Below, one piece after another: positions 46,015 to 55,063 of a stretch of DNA of 64,000 nt. The stretch is from Neobacillus kokaensis. Its GTDB lineage: Bacteria; Bacillota; Bacilli; Bacillales; Cytobacillaceae. The position numbers and the translations under genes are program-made. The DNA lies in NCBI RefSeq assembly GCF_014656545.1, contig NZ_BNDS01000003.1, positions 207,808-271,807 on the forward strand. The letters are read 5' to 3'. The notes under the pieces are model-generated. The model was not told where the DNA came from. It ran no database searches and saw only the letters and a program-made list of their open reading frames with translations. Position 1 is the stretch's first letter; each line of letters opens with the position of its first letter.

Positions 46015-46050
46015 AAAACGGCTCGACTTGACATCGAGCCGTTTTGCATT
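46015..46050 (+). terminator. Terminator of azoR
   Basis: A perfect stem AAAACGGCTCGA / TCGAGCCGTTTT with a 7-base loop. Confidence 0.9.
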
Positions 46051-46117
46051 TAGCGATTAAGACTGCGGAACCAGATTAATTATGAAGCAAAAAAACTTCC
46101 CTGTACTTCCTAATGCC

Positions 46118-46900
46118 TTAAAATTTCCCCGTAAACTGAAACACTAAAACGATTAACCCTAACGCCCAAACATAAATGGCAAATGGCTTAAGTGAATTCT
46201 TTCTCAGAAAGCCGATCATCCATTTGACGGCGATGTAGCCGAAGAAGGCGGAAGAGATGATGCCGACGAGAAGGGCGGATAATGAGATTTCTTCACCGCC
46301 GCCTCCAAGTAAATCCTTAGTCTGCAGGACAATTGCCCCAACGATTGCTGGTGTTGATAGTAGGAAAGAAAAGTAGGCAGCTGTTTCGCGATCTAATTTG
46401 CGCCAAAGCGCGGCAACAATCGTCATTCCCGAACGGGAAATCGCTGGTAAAATTGCTACAGCCTGAAATGTGCCAATAATGAAGGCATCCTTGTAGCTGA
46501 TATCGTCCATCCGTTTATACCCGTTCTTTGCGGAATCTGCCATCCAGAGGAATAATCCTGTTAGAAGGAACTCCCATCCAATAGTCACGCCGGTTTTTGA
46601 AATATCCTCAATATAATCTTTAAATGCAAGTCCAAAAATCACCGCGGGAATCGTGCCGATAATTAATAAGAATGTTAATTTACTAAATGGTTTTCTTATG
46701 ATGTTGATGAATTCGTTCTTGTAAAAAACAAACACGGCAAGCAGCGTCCCAACGTGGAGCATCGTATCAAGCAAGAGGCCAGCCTCCTGCAGCCCAAATA
46801 AATTTCTCCCTAAATATAGATGACCGGTACTGGAAATGGGCAGAAACTCTGTCAAACCTTGAATAATTCCAAGAATAAGTGCTTCTAGTTTTGTTAACAT
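46118..46900 (-). CDS. uppP: UppP, undecaprenyl-diphosphatase (BacA family)
   Basis: This 260-residue polytopic membrane enzyme dephosphorylates undecaprenyl diphosphate to recycle the cell-wall lipid carrier; high levels give bacitracin resistance. Family motifs are GIIQGLTEFLPISSTGHLYL (near residue 10) and AILPAISRSGMTIVAAL (PGxSRSG-like, here with ISRSG). The ATG at 46900 is set by AGAGGGA and by homology; the frame stays open upstream to 47284, but that extension is not conserved-looking. Confidence 0.93.
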   Translation of the reverse strand: MLTKLEALILGIIQGLTEFLPISSTGHLYLGRNLFGLQEAGLLLDTMLHVGTLLAVFVFYKNEFINIIRKPFSKLTFLLIIGTIPAVIFGLAFKDYIEDISKTGVTIGWEFLLTGLFLWMADSAKNGYKRMDDISYKDAFIIGTFQAVAILPAISRSGMTIVAALWRKLDRETAAYFSFLLSTPAIVGAIVLQTKDLLGGGGEEISLSALLVGIISSAFFGYIAVKWMIGFLRKNSLKPFAIYVWALGLIVLVFQFTGKF

Positions 46901-46959
46901 ATCGTCCCTCTCATTCTTAACAAGTTTTAGCCTGTACCATATGGATATGCAAGTACCTC

Positions 46960-47105
46960 TCGCACTATGAAAATAAAACTCGGCGATTGGCGAGCCTTTA
47001 GGCGAAGACAGAGTCGTAGTTGTGCTTTTGCCTGAAAGGAAATTAATACTTTCCTTTCGGCCAAAACAAAATGTGTGCAATGGGAACGCCTTCTCCCATA
47101 AAATA
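46960..47105. other. Structured uppP / DUF4931 intergenic region
   Basis: This divergent gap holds a strong hairpin, GAAAGGAAA / TTTCCTTTC flanked by GCC/GGC (47031-47063), and a second dyad ATGGGA / TCCCAT (47080-47099). Further GC-rich segments at 46981-47000 have GGCGATTGGCGAGCC and TTTAGGCGAAG. It looks like a structured RNA leader on either strand. I cannot assign it to a known riboswitch class. Confidence 0.4.
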
Positions 47106-47137
47106 GAATCATAGTTATTCGAGAGGAGATAAGCGTT

Positions 47138-47917
47138 GTGGAAATGAAACATCTTCACTTTAATACGGCAATCGGAATGCAAAAACCGGAAAATATCCGA
47201 AACAAAAATGCTGCATGTCCTTTTTGTGCTAGAGATGAACTTACCAATATTATTAATATGGATGAACCGATTATTCTCTTGCAAAATAAATATCCAGTTT
47301 TAGAAAATGCTTATCAAACTGTGTTAATCGAAACGGACGACTGTCATGGGGACCTTTCGACCTATCCCAAAGAACATTTACACAAATTAATTAGATTCGG
47401 AATCAAGCACTGGCTGGATATGGAAGCAACTGGTATCTATCGTTCCGTTATTTTCTTCAAGAATCATGGACCATTATCTGGCGGTTCTCTTTCGCATCCG
47501 CATATGCAGATTGTGGGGCTTGATGAAATTGATTATAGTGAAACAGTCGTCCCGGAAATGTTTGAAGGAATTGTCATATCTGAAGAGGAAAATGGCCCAA
47601 GGTTTACTTTATCAACAAAGCCACGAGTTGGCTTTTATGAATTTAATATAGAAATGGCTGAAGATTTTTATCAGGAAAGGTTTGCCGAATATTTGCAAAT
47701 TGCAGTCCACTATATCCTCAATCATTTTCCGTTTAAAGCAAATAGCTATAATGTATTTTTTTATCATATAGAAGGGAAGATCTATGCAAAAGTTGTTCCT
47801 CGTTTTGTAACGACTCCGCTGTATATTGGCTACGGACTGCCGCAAGTGCCCAGCAATCTGGAATGGATGGCTGAAGAACTTGCGCGAATTTATTTTAATG
47901 TGCTCCAAACTGTTTAG
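47138..47917 (+). CDS. DUF4931 protein, HIT/GalT-like fold
   Basis: This 259-residue protein has an N-terminal zinc-type motif CPFCARDEL, LQNKYPVLENAYQTVLIE, and the HIT/GalT-like active region GGSLSHPHMQIVG (H-P-H). Nucleotidyl transferase or hydrolase activity is suggested by the fold; the substrate is unknown. The GTG at 47138 lies 9 bases after AGGAG. It precedes rodA but has no shared terminator or overlap. Confidence 0.82.
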   Translation: MEMKHLHFNTAIGMQKPENIRNKNAACPFCARDELTNIINMDEPIILLQNKYPVLENAYQTVLIETDDCHGDLSTYPKEHLHKLIRFGIKHWLDMEATGIYRSVIFFKNHGPLSGGSLSHPHMQIVGLDEIDYSETVVPEMFEGIVISEEENGPRFTLSTKPRVGFYEFNIEMAEDFYQERFAEYLQIAVHYILNHFPFKANSYNVFFYHIEGKIYAKVVPRFVTTPLYIGYGLPQVPSNLEWMAEELARIYFNVLQTV

Positions 47918-47975
47918 AAAAGGGGCGGAGCGCTTAAAAAGCGAATGGTAATTTCATCCCATGGTCTTTTAGAAG

Positions 47976-48004
47976 TTGTGATTTCCTTTTATTAAAAATA
48001 TAAT
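47976..48004 (+). promoter_or_regulatory. Probable SigA promoter of rodA
   Basis: TTGTGA (47976-47981), 17-bp spacer, TATAAT (47999-48004). Confidence 0.65.
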
Positions 48005-48045
48005 GGAGGAATGTACAAGTTTTTTAATCAAGGTGGGCACTTCAC

Positions 48046-49215
48046 ATGACTTCCAACAAAAATACATCTTCGAAACTGGACTACAGTCTTGTTCTCATAT
48101 TAATGCTTTTATTTCTTGCCAGCTGCGCTGCGATTTATAGCGCGCAGCAGAGCGGACAATATGACCGTAACTTTTTGGTAATGCAAATCTTTTGGTATGT
48201 TGTCGGCTGTGTCATTATTGGCGTTGTTATGCATTTTGATTCTGATCAATTACGCAAGCTGACGTGGTATACCTACGGGTTTGGAATCGTTGTTCTCATT
48301 TTGTTGATTCTCGCCCCGGAAAGTATCGCCCCAAGAATTAACGGCTCGAAAAACTGGTTCCAGATTCCGGGAATCGGTACTATTCAACCGTCGGAGTTTA
48401 TGAAAATATTCCTGATTCTTGGTTTGGCTCGTGTGGTTGATGATCATCACCAAAAAAACGCAATAAAGACATTACAGACGGATTTTTGGCTGTTAATAAA
48501 GCTAGGGTTCGTAACAATGGTGCCGCTCGTGCTGATTATTAAGGAGGACTTGGGAACAGGGCTTGTTTTTTTAGCGATTTTACTAGGAATGATTTTTATA
48601 TCCGGGGTTACATGGAAGATACTTGTTCCGATATTTTCATCCGGCGTACTATTGATAGGTACCATTTTTTATTTTGTTTTATGGAATCCGGACATTCTTG
48701 AAAAATATCTTGGGGTAAAACAATATCAATTTGGCAGAATTTATTCCTGGCTTGACCCCTATAATTACCAAAGTTCAGCCGGCTATCAATTGATTAAATC
48801 GATGCTTGCAATTGGTTCTGGACAAACAAGCGGAAAAGGAATAGGCAACCGTGAAGTTTATTTGCCGGAAAGCCAAACGGACTTTATTTTTAGTGTGGTC
48901 GGCGAGGAATATGGCTTTATAGGTGCAAGTATATTAATCAGTTTGTTTTTCTTGTTAATTTACCATATTACTAAGGTTGGGATGGAGACAAAGAATAATT
49001 TCTACACGTATATTTGTGTCGGGGTAATCAGCATGATTACTTTCCATGTATTCCAAAATATTGGCATGACCATCGGCGTTCTCCCAATCACCGGTATTCC
49101 GCTTCCTTTCATCAGCTATGGGGGGAGTGCGTTAATGGGGAATATGATGGCAATTGGTTTGATTTTTTCAATCCGCTATCATTATAAAAAATATATGTTT
49201 TCTACTAACTCATAA
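48046..49215 (+). CDS. rodA: RodA/FtsW/SpoVE-family peptidoglycan glycosyltransferase
   Basis: This 389-residue SEDS protein has ten membrane helices. The SEDS signatures are RINGSKNWFQIPGIGTIQPSEFMKI, KEDLGTGLVF, FIFSVVGEEYGFIG and TIGVLPITGIPLPFISYGGSAL. It polymerises lipid II, most likely with a class-B PBP in cell elongation. Length and motifs fit RodA better than FtsW or SpoVE, but the exact paralogue is not certain. AAGGTGGG sets the ATG. Confidence 0.9.
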   Translation: MTSNKNTSSKLDYSLVLILMLLFLASCAAIYSAQQSGQYDRNFLVMQIFWYVVGCVIIGVVMHFDSDQLRKLTWYTYGFGIVVLILLILAPESIAPRINGSKNWFQIPGIGTIQPSEFMKIFLILGLARVVDDHHQKNAIKTLQTDFWLLIKLGFVTMVPLVLIIKEDLGTGLVFLAILLGMIFISGVTWKILVPIFSSGVLLIGTIFYFVLWNPDILEKYLGVKQYQFGRIYSWLDPYNYQSSAGYQLIKSMLAIGSGQTSGKGIGNREVYLPESQTDFIFSVVGEEYGFIGASILISLFFLLIYHITKVGMETKNNFYTYICVGVISMITFHVFQNIGMTIGVLPITGIPLPFISYGGSALMGNMMAIGLIFSIRYHYKKYMFSTNS

Positions 49216-49226
49216 TGATGTATAAA

Positions 49227-49266
49227 AAGAGCAGGCGCCAGTTAAACCGGCGTCCTGCTCTTTTTC
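49227..49266. terminator. Bidirectional terminator, rodA / AGCS symporter
   Basis: AAAAGAGCAGG-GCC / GGC-CCTGCTCTTTTT, between convergent genes. Confidence 0.9.
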
Positions 49267-49269
49267 AAA

Positions 49270-50628
49270 TTAGGCCGTAATATTTGGGTTTTTTTGCTGT
49301 AGTTTTTCCTGTGCTCTTAATTGTTTAAACGATCTTGTTTCCGCTACAACGATGCCTGACAAGAAGACAAGTCCAATTAAGTTCGGGATTGCCATTAAGG
49401 CATTAAAGATATCGGCAATGGTCCAAACCAATCCTAAGTTCATGCCCGCACCGATTAAGACAGTTGCAACATAAACGATGCGATAAATCGTAATTGACTT
49501 GTTTCCGAAAAGGTACTCAAAACATTTTTCCCCGTAGTAAGCCCAGCCTAACACAGTGGAATAAGCAAAAAGGATAATACCAATTGTGACAATCCAGCCG
49601 CCTCCTGGAAGTAGTTTGTTAAATGTTTCTGTTGTTAACGCTGCACCAGTCAGCTTATCATCCATGTACATGCCGCCCATTACCAGCGTGATGCCCGTGA
49701 TGGAACAAACAACAATCGTATCAAGGAATGTACCAGTCATTGAGATTAGAGCCTGTCTTCCAGGATGGTCAGTCTTTGCAGCGGCAGCGGCAATAGGTGC
49801 AGAACCCATCCCTGCTTCGTTAGAGAATACCCCGCGTGCTACCCCGTAACGGATAACGGAACCAATAGCTCCGCCGGCAACTGCCTGGCCTGTAAATGCA
49901 TCGGAAAAAATCAGCCCTAATGCATGAGGAAGAAGGTCAAGATTCATTACGATAATAGCAAGCCCGCCTAACACATAAAAAATGGCCATAAACGGTACGA
50001 AAATAGAGGTTACTCTACCAATACTTTGAATACCTCCTAAAATAACAAGAGCCGTAAAAACAGTTAAAATAATACCAGTAATCCAAGGATTTAATCCGAA
50101 GCTATTTTCAACAGCAGCAGCAACGGAATTGGATTGTACTGAGCTGCCGATTCCAAAAGCGGCAACGGAACCGAAAAATGCAAATAGTACCGCCAGCCAT
50201 TTCCAGCCTAAACCTTTTTCTATGTAGTACATCGGACCGCCAGCCATTAGACCATTCTTTCCGACTGTACGATATTTAACGGCTAAAATTGCTTCTGCAT
50301 ATTTAGTCGCCATCCCAACAAGGGCAGTTACCCACATCCAAAGCACGGCACCAGGACCGCCTAAAACAACAGCGGTGGCAACACCAGCAATATTCCCTGT
50401 ACCAATTGTTGCTGCTAGTGCGGTCATCAACGACTGGAAGTGGGAAATATCGCCTTCGGAAGTATGGTCTTGATCTTTTTTCGAGAAAGCGAGTTTTAAA
50501 GCATATGGTAAACTAGAAAACTGATAGAAGCCAAGTCGCAATGTTAGCAAGAGACCAGTACCAACGATCAGTATTAACGTCGGCGGGCCCCATACTACAC
50601 CGCTCAGCCAATTTAGAAAATCTGTCAT
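49270..50628 (-). CDS. Sodium:alanine/glycine symporter (AGCS family)
   Basis: This 452-residue protein has about 11 membrane helices and the AGCS motifs ALAATIGTGNIAGVATAVVLGGPGAVLWMWVTALVGMATKYAEA and GVFSNEAGMGSAPIAAAAAKTDHPGRQALISM. It imports alanine or glycine with sodium (AlsT/DagA relatives). The ATG at 50628 is the only sensible start; its ribosome site is unclear (GGTG 13 bases off, AAAGGGA abutting). Confidence 0.92.
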   Translation of the reverse strand: MTDFLNWLSGVVWGPPTLILIVGTGLLLTLRLGFYQFSSLPYALKLAFSKKDQDHTSEGDISHFQSLMTALAATIGTGNIAGVATAVVLGGPGAVLWMWVTALVGMATKYAEAILAVKYRTVGKNGLMAGGPMYYIEKGLGWKWLAVLFAFFGSVAAFGIGSSVQSNSVAAAVENSFGLNPWITGIILTVFTALVILGGIQSIGRVTSIFVPFMAIFYVLGGLAIIVMNLDLLPHALGLIFSDAFTGQAVAGGAIGSVIRYGVARGVFSNEAGMGSAPIAAAAAKTDHPGRQALISMTGTFLDTIVVCSITGITLVMGGMYMDDKLTGAALTTETFNKLLPGGGWIVTIGIILFAYSTVLGWAYYGEKCFEYLFGNKSITIYRIVYVATVLIGAGMNLGLVWTIADIFNALMAIPNLIGLVFLSGIVVAETRSFKQLRAQEKLQQKNPNITA

Positions 50629-50957
50629 TCCCTTTACACCATCCCTTTTTAATAAAAATAGAATTATCCGAATAGGACAATAAAATAAAAAATTCTAATA
50701 ATATATTAAAGTATAAAAAACACTTTTTCAATATTGAGAATCTTAGAAATATAATTATTGAATGGCAGGTTTTTCTTCTGTTATAAACGAAAATATCTTT
50801 GTTATTTTGTTATATAACAAAGATTATACCTTTATATTTCTAAATAAGTCTATTACTTTTTTAGAAAATAATATATTTTCAATTAAATAGTAATCTTATT
50901 ACAGTAAGGTAATATAAAAAAGGGATCGCTATTAAAAGCAATCCCTCGTATTATTCA
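50629..50957. other. AT-rich intergenic region with a 10-bp inverted repeat
   Basis: No gene is seen. A perfect dyad ATCTTTGTTA (50795-50804) / TAACAAAGAT (50815-50824) with a 10-base spacer lies about 170 bp before the symporter start, possibly a regulator site. The right end holds the binding-protein terminator. Confidence 0.5.
50917..50949 (-). terminator. Terminator of the iron-siderophore binding protein gene (minus strand)
   Basis: On the minus strand GGGATTGC / GCGATCCC with an A/T loop is followed by TTTTTT. Confidence 0.85.
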
Positions 50958-51926
50958 TTATTTACTTAAAAATATATTCTCAATGTCATCAAGCATAAGG
51001 TTAGCTGCAAGAACGCCGCCGGCTGTATTCCAAATAGTGTCGCTGACCTTGTGGACATTTCCTTTCTTTACTACTCCAAGATTGTTAAATAACGGGTCAG
51101 CCAGCCATTCCTTCTCTAGTGAAGAAGCCTCGCCGTCACCTGTATCATAGGTGAAATAGAAGAGGATATCTCCATCCATTGCCGGTATGCGCTCTTTTGT
51201 GACGTTTTTTTCTGCAAAGTCGTCCACATTTTGATTCTCCGGACGGTCGAAGCCAAGGTCGTTAAGAATGATACCTGAAAAAGTATCCTTATGATAAATA
51301 CGGACATCACCAGTCATAAAACGAACCATTGATACCTTCAGTTTCGTTTTGTCGCCAAGTTTTTCTTTCAGGTCAGCAATTCTGCCATCATAGTTTTGAA
51401 GCACTTCATTTCCTTTATCTTCTTTATTAATTGCCTTGGCATATAGTTTAAAGTTTTCCTTCCAGTCACCCCGAAGCGTTTCAGCAAAAACTGTAGGTGC
51501 AATCGCACTTAATTGTTCATAAATTTTTTCTTGGCGCATCTTATTGCCAATAATTAAGTCAGGCTTAAGGGCGGCAATCGCCTCAACGTTTACTTCACTT
51601 TCGGTGCCGACAACTTTTGTATCTTTTAACTTGTCAGCGATGTGCTCATACCATGGATTACCTGTCCACGACTGAACTGCACCCACTGGAGTGACGTCCA
51701 TAGCTAGCAGGGCCTCAGTTCCTTCATTTGTTAAAATAACAACTCTTTCCGGTGTACCTTTAATAGTTGCAGACCCCATTGCATGTTTAATCGTATACGA
51801 TTTTTCATCCGCCTTATTCGATTGTGTATTATTTTTGGACGTTTTTTCCTCAGTACTGCCGCATGCAGCTAATAGAAAAATAGCCACAATTGAAAAGAGA
51901 GTAAGTATTCTTTTAAAACCTTTCAT
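50958..51926 (-). CDS. Iron-siderophore ABC transporter, substrate-binding lipoprotein
   Basis: This 322-residue protein has a lipobox (FLLAACGSTEE; Cys near residue 22) and a FecB/BtuF-type class-III binding fold: TIKGTPERVVILTNEGTEALLAMDVTPVGAV, EAIAALKPDLIIGNKMRQEKIYEQLSAIAPTVF and a long backbone helix. The ligand is probably a ferric siderophore or ferric citrate. AGGAGGT precedes the ATG. It is divergent from its permease genes across Fur boxes. Confidence 0.92.
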   Translation of the reverse strand: MKGFKRILTLFSIVAIFLLAACGSTEEKTSKNNTQSNKADEKSYTIKHAMGSATIKGTPERVVILTNEGTEALLAMDVTPVGAVQSWTGNPWYEHIADKLKDTKVVGTESEVNVEAIAALKPDLIIGNKMRQEKIYEQLSAIAPTVFAETLRGDWKENFKLYAKAINKEDKGNEVLQNYDGRIADLKEKLGDKTKLKVSMVRFMTGDVRIYHKDTFSGIILNDLGFDRPENQNVDDFAEKNVTKERIPAMDGDILFYFTYDTGDGEASSLEKEWLADPLFNNLGVVKKGNVHKVSDTIWNTAGGVLAANLMLDDIENIFLSK

Positions 51927-51956
51927 TTTCCTTATGTACCTCCTAATAGTAAATGT

Positions 51957-51975
51957 AAATGATAATCATTTTCAA
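51957..51975. promoter_or_regulatory. Fur box 1
   Basis: A perfect core AATGAT-A-ATCATT within TGATAATCATTTTCA, 31 bp before the binding-protein start. It matches the TGATAATNATTATCA consensus closely, so iron repression is expected. Confidence 0.85.
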
Positions 51976-52023
51976 TAACAACTTTATGATAAGGTGCCGG
52001 ATACCAATCTGTCAACACCTAAA

Positions 52024-52060
52024 TGAAAATGATTTTCATAATCATTGACAATTATTATCA
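52024..52060. promoter_or_regulatory. Fur boxes 2 and 3 before the permease operon
   Basis: TGAAAATGATTTTCA (52024-52038, perfect palindrome) and TGACAATTATTATCA (52046-52060) are adjacent. TTGACA at 52045-52050 is a likely -35 box inside the second site, so Fur would block the permease promoter. Confidence 0.85.
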
Positions 52061-52109
52061 ATTAGAGATAGACTAAAATTAATTATAGGTAGAAAGGTTT
52101 ACTGTAGAA

Positions 52110-53114
52110 ATGCTTTTAAAACGTACTTCTTTAAAATGGTTTGGACTTTTTGGGGCTGTGGTGGTCATGCTGTTGTTAATGGCTGCAAGTGTTATTTTTG
52201 GCTATACAGATACAAGCATGCGGACAGCTATGGAAGCTTATACGAATTTTAATGGTTCAAATGAGCATATCATTATTCAAACAGTGAGAATGCCGCGGGC
52301 ATTAATCGCTACAGCGGTGGGGGCCAGTCTGGCAATTGCAGGTGTCTTAATGCAAACGTTAACGAAAAACCCGCTGGCATCACCCGGAATCTTCGGAATA
52401 AACGCTGGGGCAGGATTAGCCGTGGTTATAGCAGTTACCTTATTTTCGACAGCTTCCTTACAAGCATTTAGTGTACTATCTTTTATTGGAGCTGCTGTAG
52501 CGGCGGTATGCGTTTATGCAATTGGCTCGGCGGGGCGTGAAGGTTTAACACCGATGAAGCTTACTTTAGCGGGTGCAGCTATGTCTGCTATGTTTGCCTC
52601 GTTTACACAAGGTCTGCTTGTGGTGAATGAATCTGCCCTTGAGCAGGTATTGTTCTGGCTTGCTGGCTCGGTTCAGGGGCGAAAACTGGATATACTCCAA
52701 TCTGTTTTACCGTACATTGGGGCCGGGTGGATTTGTGCCATTCTGATTTCTGGAAAAATGAATATCCTCTCTATGGGGGATGATGTCGCCAAAGGTCTTG
52801 GTTTACATATTGGTCTTGTGAAGATTGTTATTGGTGTCATTGTTATATTATTAGCAGGGGGATCGGTTGCAGTTGCTGGTCCAATTGGCTTTGTGGGGAT
52901 TGTTATACCGCATATTACCAGGTCCATTATCGGGATTGACCACCGCTGGGTGATTCCTATGGCTGGTGTTCTAGGAGCGATTCTTTTGTTAGCGGCTGAT
53001 ATCGGCGCTAGATATATCTTAATGCCTTCTGAGGTGCCTGTTGGTGTGATGACGGCTATCGTTGGAACTCCATTTTTTGTTTACATTGCAAGAAGGGGGT
53101 TCAATGCTAAATGA
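52110..53114 (+). CDS. FecCD-family iron-siderophore permease, subunit 1
   Basis: This 334-residue BtuC/FhuB-type permease has about ten helices. QTVRMPRALIATAVGASLAIAGVLMQTLTKNPLASPGIFGINAGAGLAVV and VAVAGPIGFVGIVIPHITRSIIGIDHRWVIPMAGVLGAI are the family signatures, with the ATPase-contact loop in the latter. It overlaps subunit 2 by 4 bp and forms a heterodimer with it. Confidence 0.93.
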   Translation: MLLKRTSLKWFGLFGAVVVMLLLMAASVIFGYTDTSMRTAMEAYTNFNGSNEHIIIQTVRMPRALIATAVGASLAIAGVLMQTLTKNPLASPGIFGINAGAGLAVVIAVTLFSTASLQAFSVLSFIGAAVAAVCVYAIGSAGREGLTPMKLTLAGAAMSAMFASFTQGLLVVNESALEQVLFWLAGSVQGRKLDILQSVLPYIGAGWICAILISGKMNILSMGDDVAKGLGLHIGLVKIVIGVIVILLAGGSVAVAGPIGFVGIVIPHITRSIIGIDHRWVIPMAGVLGAILLLAADIGARYILMPSEVPVGVMTAIVGTPFFVYIARRGFNAK

Positions 53115-54166
53115 ATAAATATAAAAATCTCCGTTTCTTTCATGGCAAGGTATCTTTTTTAATGGATCAAAAAGCTGCCATGGTGTTTACCATTTTATTA
53201 ATGATGAGCTTTCTGGTCTTTGTGCTCAGCGCTGGAATAGGGGACATGAAAATAAATCCTATCACAGTTTTACAAGTATTATTTGGCAGCGGACCTGAAA
53301 TGGAGACACTTATAATACAATCGTTTCGCTTGCCACGGATTATAATTGCTTTAATGGTCGGTATTTCACTGGCAGTTGCCGGTGGAATTTTACAGGGAAT
53401 GATTCGCAACCCGCTGGCCTCTCCTGACGTTCTTGGAATTACTGGTGGAGCCGCCGTGGCTGTTGTCAGTTTTTTAACGATCTTTAGTGATAAAAATAAT
53501 GCTCTGACTGTCAGCATTACTTGGCTGCCAGTAGCAGCGTTTTTAGGAGCAGGAATTGTTGCCTTTTTAGTTTATTTTCTAGCTTGGAAAAATGGGGTTT
53601 CGCCGATTCGGCTTGTTTTGATTGGCATAGGGATTTCTACGTTAATGCAGGCACTAACGACATTGATGATGATTATGGGCCCTATTTATCAGGCAAGTCA
53701 GGCAAACATTTGGATTACTGGTACGGTCTACGGTTCGAATTGGAAAAATGTTGCGGCCATGCTGCCATGGACAGTTATCTTTTTGATTTTCGCTTTTGCC
53801 TCGTCTCGAACGATTAATATTCAAGAGTTAGGCGATGAAGTCGCAACCAGTGTTGGCGGAAGAGTGCAGAAACAGCGATTTATTTTATTAATGATCAGTA
53901 CGGCATTAATTGGCAGCTCGACCGCATTTGCGGGCGGTATTGGATTTGTCGGATTAATGGCTCCTCATATAGCGAGAAGACTTGTGGGCTCGGCATTTGG
54001 AGCATTGCTGCCGGTATCAGCTTTAATTGGCGGAATTCTAGTAATGGCCGCTGACCTAATTGGCCGAACAATGTTCTTGCCGTTAGAGGTACCAGCGGGT
54101 GTATTTACCGCAGGAATTGGAGCACCGTATTTTATTTACCTATTATTTAAAACCAGAAATGCTTAA
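53111..54166 (+). CDS. FecCD-family iron-siderophore permease, subunit 2
   Basis: This 351-residue second BtuC-type permease shows the matching motifs QSFRLPRIIIALMVGISLAVAGGILQGMIRNPLASPDVLGITGGAAVAVV and TAFAGGIGFVGLMAPHIARRLVGSAFGALLPVSALIGGI. Its start overlaps the first permease gene, so translation is coupled. The N-terminus is about 20 residues longer than in subunit 1. Confidence 0.93.
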   Translation: MNKYKNLRFFHGKVSFLMDQKAAMVFTILLMMSFLVFVLSAGIGDMKINPITVLQVLFGSGPEMETLIIQSFRLPRIIIALMVGISLAVAGGILQGMIRNPLASPDVLGITGGAAVAVVSFLTIFSDKNNALTVSITWLPVAAFLGAGIVAFLVYFLAWKNGVSPIRLVLIGIGISTLMQALTTLMMIMGPIYQASQANIWITGTVYGSNWKNVAAMLPWTVIFLIFAFASSRTINIQELGDEVATSVGGRVQKQRFILLMISTALIGSSTAFAGGIGFVGLMAPHIARRLVGSAFGALLPVSALIGGILVMAADLIGRTMFLPLEVPAGVFTAGIGAPYFIYLLFKTRNA

Positions 54167-54241
54167 CCTGCTTTTCAGCTGTTTTTTAAATACATTAATA
54201 TCCTTAAGGGAAATCTTGATTCAAAAAAGGGGTTGTAGAAA

Positions 54242-55063
54242 ATGGTGAGTGCGATTGAAACGAAACAGTTATCTATTTCATATGGAGATACAATAATTAT
54301 TAATGAATTAAATTTGCGGATTCCAAAAGGCGAGATTACCGTTTTTATTGGTGCAAATGGTTGTGGAAAATCCACTCTCCTTCGTTCAATTGCTCGTTTG
54401 TTAAAGCCTAAATCCGGCTCCATTTTACTTGAAGGAAAGGTTAGCGCTAAGATTCCAACAAAGGATATTGCCAGAAAGATGGCGATTCTGCCGCAATCAC
54501 CATCAGCACCAGAAGGATTAACTGTTCTGCAGTTAGTGAAACAGGGCCGTTATCCTCATCAATCTTGGCTAAAGCAGTGGTCAGAAGAGGATGAGAAGAA
54601 AGTCAACGATGCATTAAAGTCTACAAGATTGGAACATCTGAAAGATAGACCCGTTGACTCACTTTCAGGGGGGCAGAGGCAGCGTGCTTGGATCGCAATG
54701 ACTTTGGCCCAGGATACTGAATTTATATTGCTGGATGAACCTACAACCTATTTAGATATGACCCATCAAATAGAGATTTTGGATTTGCTGTTCGAATTAA
54801 ATGAAAAGAAGAAGAGGACAGTTGTAATGGTGCTTCATGATCTGAACCTGGCGTGCCGCTATGCTCATAATATCGTTGCGATAAAGGATCAGACGGTTTT
54901 TGCTCAAGGAAAACCGGAACAAGTTATTGATTGTCAGCTTGTCAAACATGTTTTTGGGATGGATTGTGAAGTGACTATGGATCCACTATTTGGTACACCT
55001 CTTTGCATTCCTTATGGAAAAGGGAGATGTATTTTGGAAAGGGCGGCTGCATTAAATGGTTGA
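54242..55063 (+). CDS. Iron-siderophore ABC transporter, ATPase (YusV/FecE-type)
   Basis: This 273-residue ATPase has Walker A GANGCGKSTL, Q-loop LPQSPSAPEGLTVLQLVKQGRYPHQSW, signature LSGGQRQRAWIAMTLAQ, Walker B FILLDEPTTYLDMTHQ and H-loop VLHDLNLACRYA, a typical FepC/FhuC ATPase. In B. subtilis the similar YusV sits next to yusU, as here (yusU two genes on). It probably energises the two permeases upstream. Confidence 0.93.
   Translation: MVSAIETKQLSISYGDTIIINELNLRIPKGEITVFIGANGCGKSTLLRSIARLLKPKSGSILLEGKVSAKIPTKDIARKMAILPQSPSAPEGLTVLQLVKQGRYPHQSWLKQWSEEDEKKVNDALKSTRLEHLKDRPVDSLSGGQRQRAWIAMTLAQDTEFILLDEPTTYLDMTHQIEILDLLFELNEKKKRTVVMVLHDLNLACRYAHNIVAIKDQTVFAQGKPEQVIDCQLVKHVFGMDCEVTMDPLFGTPLCIPYGKGRCILERAAALNG

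Noticed and set aside
46960..47105. Glycine riboswitch call for the uppP leader
   Set aside because: Only one short segment resembles the core; the paired aptamer layout and the second conserved block are missing.
46901..47284. N-terminal extension of UppP by 128 residues
   Set aside because: It lacks a membrane-protein profile and a ribosome site; UppP homologues begin at the ATG 46900 with AGAGGGA before it.
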